The notes under the pieces: model-generated | Told to the model about the DNA's origin: nothing | The model's database searches: none | Seen by the model: the letters and a program-made list of their open reading frames with translations, nothing else | Origin: Saccoglossus kowalevskii | Taxonomy: Eukaryota > Hemichordata > Enteropneusta > Harrimaniidae | DNA length: 23,473 bases | Direction of reading: 5' to 3' | NCBI RefSeq assembly: GCF_000003605.2 | Contig: NW_003150787.1 | Location: 17,876-41,348, forward strand | Program-made: the position numbers and the translations under genes | Part shown: piece after piece, positions 18,598 through 23,473 of the stretch | How positions within the stretch are numbered: the stretch's first letter is position 1 | Layout: each line of letters opens with the position of its first letter

Positions 18598-21192
18598 GTT
18601 GGTGGGTGAACAATCCAACGGTATTTCAGGTATTAATGGAAAAGTAAACCTAGCCCATCTTCATAATTGTTTATTTACCATAAACTAGTATGAATACTTT
18701 ACTCGGATTTTTATTATTGTTGCACACTTACGAACGAGAGAGCCTCATTACATGAACAAAGTTATTGACTTTCTTGAGCGGAGCTTAGAATATGAGTGAT
18801 TGTCTGTCATCGTATGTGTCAACTTCTTACCTTTTTGACTTTTTCTTGAAAACTACAATCCTGATTGCTTTGATACTTGGTGTATATGTACCTTGGGTAG
18901 ACTTCACTTAAATTTGTTCATTTCATGATATCTTCAATTCTCTAATTTTGATGAATATAATGATGAATGGTGAATGTAAATTTTGGTAAAAAGTGATATT
19001 TTTGACTTCTTGTTAAAAACTACAAGTCTGGTTGATTTGATATTATACATAAAGGTATTACAGGTGGACCCCTCTCTGATTTGTTCATTTTCTAATGATA
19101 TCTTTTAATTGAAATGTGCATTGCGAACAGCGGGGCTATCTCAGCCAAGAGGCTGCTTGTGATTATTTATGTTGCTTGGCAACCATACATTTTGCTTGGA
19201 AACCAATCATGTTATGTTACCAGAATTCATTTTTTCATTTAATATTTTAGGTTGATGTTAATGGGCTTCAGTTTTGTGATTACAAACACCGCATTCTGCC
19301 GTTGAAAAAAATTGATACATTAGATGTATCTGGAGAAGTTCGAGTGAATAGTGTGGACATCAGTGTACCTGTACAGGTAAATTAATTATTCAGTTCAATG
19401 TGACTTGCCCAACACTGGCTGGTGGTGAAATTTAATTTAATTTAAAAAAAACAAAAACTTTGTAATAAATTGTTTTACTACTAGTACCGGACACAGAATT
19501 AAAATATCAAATACATGATTCAGTATATCTGCACTATTAACTAACCATACTATAATGTACATATTACACTCGTCAAGTCAACAAAATTATTTCTGAGTGA
19601 TATTTGTTTAAATACTAGTAAAATAGGCCTTAGGTTTTGAGCACTTTTTTTCCAAGGGATAACAGAAATCCAATTGTAAACATCTATAAGTCACTTGTCA
19701 TGAAAGACACCCATTGCAAAGTGACTGGTAATTCAATAATCTTTGAACTCCAGTTTTGTATACCATCGCAAAAGCTCTTATTTCGAAAACTATCACCACT
19801 AGCATAAATGCCACTGGGGATATACATTTGTACATGTACAATGACAGTACTTAATTGTTGTTTTACTTACAGGAGTTACCAGATCCTGAGTTACTGACTC
19901 CAAACACTGCAAGTAAAGCAGAAGTTGTACCAGTAATACCTATAAATGTACCAGATGTTAAACCGGCTGCGACTATACCAGAACCAACTAATAGTCATTC
20001 AGAAAAGGAGATTTCAACAGAGCCACAGGTACCAGCAGACACAGTACCATCACTCTCTGAGCAGGTATCAGTGGAAGAAACAGTGACCACACCACAGGTC
20101 AACCAGGATGATGTGCTGGGGAATAAACCTTCAGAAGCTGTTTCACCTTTGCCAGACAGTTTGGTCAGTGGTATGAGTGATGGTGCAAACAGTATCTCAG
20201 AAAATGTGAGACAGGAGGAAACTGAAGCATCAGCATCTTCTGAGCTGACACTGATGGAAGAAACTAAATTATCTCCGCAGTCGGCTGGTGCTTCACCATT
20301 ACAAGATGCCAGTTCTAGTGAGGTTGCCAATGCTGTACAAGAGGCAGTGGATAAAGAGGAAAGTAAAGATTTGATATCTTTTGGAACACCACCAATTGAA
20401 GCAACTAAACCATCCTTGCAATTAGAGGACTCATCTCCTTTACAAGATACTGGTGCTGGTGACAGCAGTGAGGCTGCCAACGCTTTTTCCGATAAAGTGG
20501 GAGTGGAGGACACCAACGAAGTGATATCTTCTGAACTACCTCCAATGGAAGAAACTGAACAATTAAAGGAAAGTGGGGCTGGTGACAGCGAGTCAAACAA
20601 AAGCCATGCAGAAGCTGGTGGCCCTAGTGATGTTAAAATAGTTCCTGCTAATATTACAGTGACGCAGCTGGAAAACGATGAATACAATGATGGTAGGAAT
20701 TCAAGGTTTTTGCTTAGAGGGTCAGACGAGAACAATGAAGTAAGAGAAACAGCACCAGACCAAAAACTTAATGTGTCCAATGAGAACAATGTAGTAGTAG
20801 AGGATGAGAAAAACTTCAACACAGAAAATAATCTGGCGGAAGTATCCTGGGTCGATAATAACTGTTCCAGGCCATGCATCCAGAGTTCAGACTTGAATGT
20901 CACTACAGAAGAAGAAAAAATTGAAAACATTGACAAGCCAGCTGACAGCAGCCTTGATGAAAATACGGGGATGGAAGAGCGAACGACCGTTGGTGGATAT
21001 CAAGAAACTTCGCAGTCAGATGACCTACAAGGAGCAGCTTGTCCAGAATCTTATTCGTATATTGATTCTAAGAAAGATGGAGACACTAGGTCAAAGCAAC
21101 CTTCAGGGATGCCACACTTGAAAGTGATTGGTGCATGTAGTTTAGTAATTGCTGTGCTTGCTGCATTAGCATTCAGATTTGCAAGAAAATAA
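6592..21192 (+). CDS. CARD / Pro-rich / DEATH / galectin / tail-anchor adaptor, MAVS-like (whole gene, 8 coding exons)
   Basis: Joining 6592-6723, 8278-8446, 13782-14525, 16598-16803, 17260-17345, 18298-18508, 19251-19376 and 19873-21192 gives 2,994 bases, an uninterrupted frame of 997 residues plus stop. Every junction is GT-AG and every phase matches. The parts in order are CARD (1-100), Pro/Gln-rich region (101-310), DEATH (317-403), galectin domain (418-558), acidic repeat region with TRAF-like motifs (559-975) and a C-terminal membrane anchor (976-997). CARD, proline-rich region, TRAF motifs and tail anchor form the MAVS plan; MAVS relays RIG-I/MDA5 signals from the mitochondrial outer membrane. 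The role as an innate-immune adaptor is inferred. No clear pLxIS (IRF-recruiting) motif was found. A small exon hidden in the 5.3-kb second intron cannot be excluded. I give no gene symbol because orthology is not proven. Confidence 0.85.
6724..8277 (+). other. Intron 1 of the coding region
   Basis: This 1,554-base phase-0 intron splits the CARD. It is AT-rich and I see no gene in it. The only structure noted is an 8-bp inverted repeat, atattggt-ca-accaatat, at 7772-7789. Confidence 0.75.
8278..8446 (+). CDS. Coding exon 2: C-terminal half of the CARD
   Basis: This exon encodes residues 45-100 plus the first base of codon 101. The acceptor is ttgtgcag; the donor gtaaga leaves phase 1. The sequence carries the CARD middle and late helices: a helix with AASMFLDRIMKRG, then PKWYDTLLGALRDCEKSHLATVI. 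The pattern hydrophobic-helix, R/K-G-x-x-W-aromatic, L-x-x-L-R, x-L-A is typical of CARDs in RIG-I, MDA5 and MAVS. Together with exon 1 the domain is about 95 residues, the normal CARD length. Which CARD subfamily is closest cannot be decided by eye. Confidence 0.85.
9588..9824 (+). mobile_element. MITE-like element, family C, copy 1
   Basis: The element has terminal inverted repeats ccttttcgccaccag and ctggtggtgaaaaagg. Its first ~80 bases match, in reverse complement, the right part of the copy at 16203-16424. TTA lies one base outside the left end (ttag/cctttt) and directly outside the right end, so a TA or TTA target duplication is possible. It has no coding capacity and is presumably a non-autonomous DNA transposon. 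Confidence 0.8.
10386..10590 (-). mobile_element. MITE-like element, family A, copy 1 (reverse orientation)
   Basis: The sequence aligns along its length with the reverse complement of 16927-17136. Shared landmarks are ggaattaattttc near the left, acctttttttctatattttaca in the middle and cagcgaaaattaattcc near the right. The outer ends are degraded compared with the tactgtaaa ends of the other copies. It is non-coding. Confidence 0.75.
12152..12317 (+). mobile_element. MITE-like element, family A, copy 2 (shortened)
   Basis: The left end tactgtaaaattttactttatttttagctgg and the right end aagcgaaaataaagtattttacaata are imperfect inverted repeats. The internal text (gaatcaattttcac, gagttgaatgtaaaaaatagg) matches 16927-17136 in the same orientation. 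At about 166 bp it is shorter than the other copies (about 205-210 bp), which suggests an internal deletion. Confidence 0.75.
12986..13413. mobile_element. MITE-like element, family D, with TTA flanks (PIF/Harbinger-like)
   Basis: The ends are ggccagacttttattatccc and the matching inverted form with ttctttgtttc and aaaaaaagtctggcc, giving inverted repeats of roughly 25-30 bp. The triplet TTA flanks both ends directly (ctta/ggcc and ggcc/ttac), consistent with the 3-bp TTA/TAA target duplication known for PIF/Harbinger transposons. The 428-bp element encodes no transposase. It sits 368 bases upstream of the proline-rich exon. Confidence 0.75.
13782..14525 (+). CDS. Coding exon 3: Pro/Gln-rich region and start of the DEATH domain
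   Basis: This exon encodes residues 101-348. Its first two bases complete an ATG codon with the last base of exon 2. Residues 101 to about 310 are low-complexity and dominated by Pro, Gln, Ser, Tyr and His, with runs such as PPPPP and repeated YPQQ-type units. This matches the proline-rich linker of MAVS proteins, which is a docking region for signalling partners. From about 317 (LRSVRADIFKALHPL) the helical DEATH domain begins, ending in DWKGLAACF at 340-348. The donor ggtgagc leaves phase 1. If the donor is not used, the frame reads on for 11 codons (GELIRVNYKNY) to a stop ending at 14560. Confidence 0.88.
15705..16040 (+). repeat. Dispersed direct repeat E, copy 1
   Basis: The sequence matches 18766-19160 in the same orientation, with shared landmarks ttgaaaactacaat, tttggtgtatatg-like text, aaatttgttcattt, gaaatgtgcattgc and gctatctcagcc-agaggctgcttgt at the right end. 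The unit is itself built of two diverged halves, each containing a aaaactacaa...gatttgttcatttt block. It has no inverted termini or coding capacity, so its class is unknown. Confidence 0.8.
16203..16424 (-). mobile_element. MITE-like element, family C, copy 2 (opposite orientation to copy 1)
   Basis: The ends ccttttcaccaccagttccc and ctggtgctgaaaagg are inverted repeats. The reverse complement of the right ~80 bases is nearly identical to the left of 9588-9824, including a shared gcccaaa-ttttctgcac stretch. It lies about 170 bases upstream of the DEATH-domain exon. Confidence 0.8.
16598..16803 (+). CDS. Coding exon 4: main part of the DEATH domain
   Basis: This exon encodes residues 349-417; the first two bases complete a Glu codon. 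With the end of exon 3 it forms a six-helix DEATH domain. The markers are DW (340-341), LA (344-345), YTAEDVGKF (350-358), NP (363-364), MYHDLSTK (368-375), VTLGDL (377-382), and L-G-R-x-D-I-L (389-395). This pattern resembles MyD88 and IRAK death domains, which assemble into helical signalling oligomers. A short Pro/Lys linker (QPEPTGSDKKIE) leads to the phase-0 donor gtacag. Assignment to DEATH is firm; the closest subfamily is a judgement by eye. Confidence 0.88.
16927..17136 (+). mobile_element. MITE-like element, family A, copy 3
   Basis: This is the best-preserved copy. The left end tactgtaaaatactttatttt and the right end aaaaagtaatttacagta are inverted repeats, extending to ggaattaattttc on both sides, about 40 bp in all. 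It is non-coding. It lies in the intron between the DEATH and galectin exons. Confidence 0.85.
17260..17345 (+). CDS. Coding exon 5: N-terminal strands of the galectin domain
   Basis: This exon encodes residues 418-445 plus two bases of codon 446. The text IDFPQHIDGGLVPGKMITICGALP is the standard galectin opening, with the GGL-x-PG-x-x-I-x-x-x-G motif. The acceptor is ttttatag and the donor gtgcgt (phase 2). The exon starts exactly at the galectin domain boundary in phase 0. Confidence 0.88.
17346..18297 (+). other. Intron 5 of the coding region
   Basis: This 952-base phase-2 intron lies inside the galectin domain at the position just before the RF-x-x-NL strand, a usual galectin intron site. 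It contains the fold-back element at 17818-18025. Nothing else is recognised. Confidence 0.8.
17818..18025. mobile_element. MITE-like fold-back element, family B
   Basis: Outer ends tactgtaaagg and the inverted form catttt-aca resemble the ends of family A. Inside, a perfect 22-bp inverted repeat occupies 17834-17855 and 17885-17906, and the motif cagtgaa-ttaaacc recurs near 17945, 17985 and 18002. It could form a strong hairpin in the transcript. It is non-coding. Confidence 0.75.
18298..18508 (+). CDS. Coding exon 6: sugar-binding core of the galectin domain
   Basis: This exon encodes residues 446 (completed) to 516. It opens with RFSVNLQVG, the galectin F-x-x-NL-x-G strand. The ligand-contact residues of galectins (numbered by galectin-1) map as follows: His44 to H466, Arg48 to R470, Val59 to V477, Asn61 to N479, Trp68 to W486, Glu71 to E489 and Arg73 to R491. 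The one clear change is Asn46 to S468. The spacing from N479 to W486 and on to E489 and R491 is canonical, so binding of a beta-galactoside-type sugar is plausible, possibly with altered preference. The donor gtatgc leaves phase 0. Confidence 0.9.
18509..19250 (+). other. Intron 6 of the coding region
   Basis: This 742-base phase-0 intron contains copy 2 of dispersed repeat E (18766-19160). Nothing else is recognised. Confidence 0.8.
18766..19160 (+). repeat. Dispersed direct repeat E, copy 2
   Basis: It is homologous to 15705-16040 in the same orientation, ending in the shared gctatctcagccaagaggctgcttgt. It is longer than copy 1, mainly because of an extra segment around 18950-19000 (tgatgaatataatgatgaatgg). 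Confidence 0.8.
19251..19376 (+). CDS. Coding exon 7: C-terminal strands of the galectin domain
   Basis: This exon encodes residues 517-558 and begins and ends in phase 0. It contains VDVNGLQFCDYKHR, the galectin VNG-x-x-F-x-x-Y-x-HR signature, followed by ILPLKKIDTLDVSGEV, the final conserved strand. This completes a normal galectin domain of about 140 residues. Its last codons, PVQ, together with Glu of the next exon form PVQE (556-559), a match to the TRAF2-type (P/S/A/T)-x-(Q/E)-E motif. Confidence 0.9.
19377..19872 (+). other. Intron 7 of the coding region
   Basis: This 496-base phase-0 intron separates the galectin cassette from the C-terminal exon. It is AT-rich and no repeat or gene is recognised. 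Confidence 0.8.
19873..21192 (+). CDS. Coding exon 8: acidic TRAF-motif region and C-terminal tail anchor
   Basis: This last coding exon encodes residues 559-997 and the TAA stop. Most of it (559-970) is hydrophilic, rich in Glu, Ser, Asp and Thr, and probably unfolded. Residues 663-797 form three imperfect repeats. TRAF-like motifs within it are PLQDA (700-704), PLQDT (747-751, P-x-Q-x-T as in the MAVS PVQDT site) and PMEETE (782-787, fitting the TRAF6 P-x-E-x-x-acidic/aromatic pattern). The final 22 residues hold a 17-residue hydrophobic stretch, VIGACSLVIAVLAALAF, then the basic tail RFARK. That is typical of tail-anchored outer mitochondrial membrane proteins such as MAVS. There is no signal peptide, so the rest should face the cytosol. 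Confidence 0.88.
   Translation, partial: ELPDPELLTPNTASKAEVVPVIPINVPDVKPAATIPEPTNSHSEKEISTEPQVPADTVPSLSEQVSVEETVTTPQVNQDDVLGNKPSEAVSPLPDSLVSGMSDGANSISENVRQEETEASASSELTLMEETKLSPQSAGASPLQDASSSEVANAVQEAVDKEESKDLISFGTPPIEATKPSLQLEDSSPLQDTGAGDSSEAANAFSDKVGVEDTNEVISSELPPMEETEQLKESGAGDSESNKSHAEAGGPSDVKIVPANITVTQLENDEYNDGRNSRFLLRGSDENNEVRETAPDQKLNVSNENNVVVEDEKNFNTENNLAEVSWVDNNCSRPCIQSSDLNVTTEEEKIENIDKPADSSLDENTGMEERTTVGGYQETSQSDDLQGAACPESYSYIDSKKDGDTRSKQPSGMPHLKVIGACSLVIAVLAALAFRFARK
20185..20589 (+). repeat. Three imperfect ~38-50-residue repeats within the coding sequence
   Basis: The repeats cover residues 663-709, 710-759 and 760-797. Each has an ANA/ANS-x-x-x-x-x-V start, an acidic EE/ED segment, a SSEL or ISFG step, a P/L-x-E-x-T-x motif, and in the first two S-PLQD-x-x-x-x-(D)SSE. 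They look like an internal duplication that multiplied the TRAF-like motifs. Confidence 0.75.
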
Positions 21193-21650
21193 CAAAAAAA
21201 TGCATTTTTTTGAAATCAGTATGCTCTTGTTTGTTCTTCATAATAATTTCATTCAAATGTTTGTCAGATTTAGCAAAGTCTGTGAGCAAAGACAAGATGG
21301 TTGTCTCACAAAACTAGTCAACTTTTGTCAATTTCTAAAAAAAATGTTGTCAAAAATTTGGCAATGGATGATTATATTAATAAATTTATATGAATTTCCA
21401 AGCAAATGTGCAAAAAGTGACACCAAATTATGGGCGGCGAAAAAACTTAATAAAAGAATCAATTCTGATTAGTTTAAAATTAACATGTGGTACACTGAAA
21501 ATGAACTTGCGATGTGTAACAGAATAGTTATTTGTAGAGTCCCTTGTTATGAGCAGTGTGTGTTTTGTATATATATGTTTAATCACTTTGCTAAATGATG
21601 CATGTTTCTGCTAGCCATATTTAATCATAAAATAAAAGACTACGGAGTGC
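21193..21650 (+). other. 3' untranslated region (probable)
   Basis: This AT-rich stretch after the stop has three AATAAA signals: 21379-21384, 21449-21454 and 21631-21636. The last is followed within 60-80 bases by a T/GT-rich stretch, so cleavage near 21650 is likely. The earlier signals could give shorter tails. Confidence 0.6.
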
Positions 21651-23473
21651 ATATATTTTAGTATAGACTTTGGAAAACACGGACATGCAACTGTTGGTAT
21701 TCCTTTCATGTAACCTTAGTTATGATCCACTACCAAATTCATACCTTAGTTTAACTGACAAACAGAGCTATGTCAACAGCATTAATACACCTTCTCCTGG
21801 TCCATATGCATGACAAGTCTGTCAGGGTATTGCTGCAGAAAATGAGACAACTCTGTGGTTATAATATAATCGGAATATAAAACTGAATAGCGCAGTCCGT
21901 TTTATTGATCGCAGTGAAACTAAAAATTGCAAATGGGACAGTTTTATCTACAAGGAAACAAAACTGCCTGATATTAAACAATGGCCTGTCAAAAATTTAC
22001 TATTATAACAAGTGGATTTGTCATTGTAGTTAGAACCGATGAGGCCTAGTAGTCCACTACAGCATCACTTACCAAACGTATAAAAACAAGCATTAAAAGG
22101 TAACAACTAAAACTGAATTGATGGGATCAACTGTATTGGAGATTACCGGGTATAACTCGTGTTGCCAGCTGGATTTTCTGTCGTCTCGGACACAAGTTGC
22201 ATGTCCCTGTTTTCTCAGGTCTATGATTTTAGTTATTATTGGTATCCTTGGCTCTAAGCTGTATTATTCTAGAAAGAAAACAAATTGAAATATCTGTTGA
22301 AGAGTTTTAAGTCTCTCTCAGAAAAAACAAATGATGGAAAAAATGGGTAGAAGTGGGATCTGTACAGTGTTAATACAATATCATTATTTGTTGGCTTCTA
22401 ATTGTAGAATTGGGAATATAAAGAAGTATGCATGGCATGTAAACAGTGCCCTCATTTGGTGCTATAGTGCCCTTATACTGCAACCTTGGAAAGTCTTTTT
22501 TCCCCTCTGAGTAATGGGTATAATATATTAATAAATTTACAATAAATGAAGACGAAATTCTCAGTAATGAAAAAAAAAAATATTTCAAAGCCAGTAATTT
22601 GTATGAATTTTAAGTGTGTTTTAAAATGACTAATTCCTTGATTACATTGTATTTTAGAATAATTGATATTATATTTTGTGAATTGGTCATTCATGATAGG
22701 GGGGGGGGGGCGTTCTGTTTTCTACGGGGAAATCAAATCCTATATAATGCATACAGGATTTTTCTACCAGTATATTGAAACTTGAGAGTTACTAAGTAGT
22801 AGTACAATTTATGGAAGATACAATCTGAGCATAATCAATTATCTTTCAAACTAGTCATCTGGCGCTTGTACTTCGATTTACGCCATTGTTTTTATACCTT
22901 CACTGTAATACGCTGTGTTTTACTCCAGATATCTACAGTGTTCGTGTTTAAAGTGACAAACGTTTGTTAATCCTTGGCCTTTTTAAAATCAGTTTCTTTC
23001 ATTGAGTACATTTGTTATATGATTTGTTATAAACAAAAAAATGAATTGTTTTTTCTTTCAATATTATTTCAATAAACCTGTTGCTTGATTCTCTTATATT
23101 GAGATACTACTAATTTGAAACTACTACCTTACGTTTTTGCAAAAACTTTCACCCAAACTAATAATTTACTAATAAGTTAAATAAATTACTATGTGCTAAT
23201 ACTTTTTCTGGCAAATGCAATTGTAGCATTAAAATGAACTTGTACAATAACTATTGTTGTCGTCTCTGTTGAAATAGATTTGTCAGTACTTACCCTTTTT
23301 TTGTGGCTATGATTTCAAGCATTTGCACTTTGACCAGCCTCATCTCTGTAAGGGGTAACATTGGCTCTTCAAGTTCTTTTAACTATGTTTACCATTTGCC
23401 ATTTCACAAGGTGATTCTGTGCGTTGGGTTAGAATTTGCACTTTGACTTGGTCTACCATGCGTTGGCATCTGC
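21651..23473. other. Downstream region with no recognisable gene
   Basis: No open frame with a recognisable product is seen on either strand. A 12-base G run lies at 22699-22710. Another AATAAA (23071-23076) could end a longer transcript or be chance. Confidence 0.6.
22699..22710. repeat. Run of 12 G
   Basis: Twelve consecutive G residues follow catgata in an otherwise AT-rich region. Such runs are length-variable and can form four-stranded structures; they can also mark an assembly or sequencing weak spot. Confidence 0.9.

Noticed and set aside
19995-20936. 313-codon open frame on the minus strand
   Set aside because: It is antisense to exon 8. The Ser/Leu-rich product is the mirror of the Glu/Ser/Thr-rich sense codons; the sense strand has splice-phase continuity, a membrane anchor and domain context.
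6592-21192. Two separate genes (a CARD-DEATH gene followed by a galectin gene)
   Set aside because: There is no stop, poly(A) signal with promoter, or new start between exon 4 and exon 5; phases match, and exon 5 begins mid-domain without a start codon. A transcript is still needed for proof.
19251-21192. pLxIS motif for IRF recruitment
   Set aside because: Near matches such as SVDIS and KDLIS lack the Leu at the needed position, and SVDIS lies in a galectin beta-strand.

Overview
This window is AT-rich, intron-rich animal DNA. It shows GT-AG introns, small exons, poly(A) signals, many short inverted-repeat elements and long non-coding stretches. The spaced exons, galectin intron layout and CARD/DEATH domain content point to an invertebrate animal. 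A lophotrochozoan such as a mollusc or brachiopod is my guess, but the sequence alone does not settle the phylum.

I can support one protein-coding gene, on the + strand. Eight coding exons between 6592 and 21192 join in frame into a predicted protein of about 997 residues. The order of parts is: an N-terminal CARD of the RIG-I-like receptor/MAVS type (residues 1-100, two exons); a long Pro/Gln-rich region (about 101-310); a DEATH domain resembling MyD88/IRAK death domains (about 317-403, split by a phase-1 intron); a complete galectin carbohydrate-recognition domain (about 418-558, three exons); an acidic Ser/Glu-rich region with three imperfect repeats carrying TRAF-binding-like motifs (559-975); and a C-terminal membrane segment with a short basic end (976-997), the hallmark of a tail-anchored mitochondrial outer-membrane protein. 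CARD, proline-rich region, TRAF motifs and tail anchor are the ground plan of MAVS, the antiviral RNA-sensing adaptor. The DEATH and galectin domains in the middle are additions that I do not know from vertebrate MAVS. The likely reading is an innate-immune adaptor that could join RLR-type CARD signalling, Myddosome-type DEATH signalling and sensing of exposed glycans on one scaffold.

Layout: 1-238 holds a 34-bp tandem repeat. 239-4490 has no recognisable gene. 4500-4920 holds a candidate promoter with E-box, kappaB, CRE, inverted CCAAT and TATA motifs, followed by a good splice donor that could end a 5' UTR exon. A second untranslated stretch (6497-6591) precedes the start codon. The coding exons are separated by introns of about 0.5 to 5.3 kb. 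The introns hold at least four families of short inverted-repeat (MITE-like) elements and one dispersed direct repeat. The gene ends at 21192, with poly(A) signals from 21379 to 21636. 21650-23473 shows no gene.
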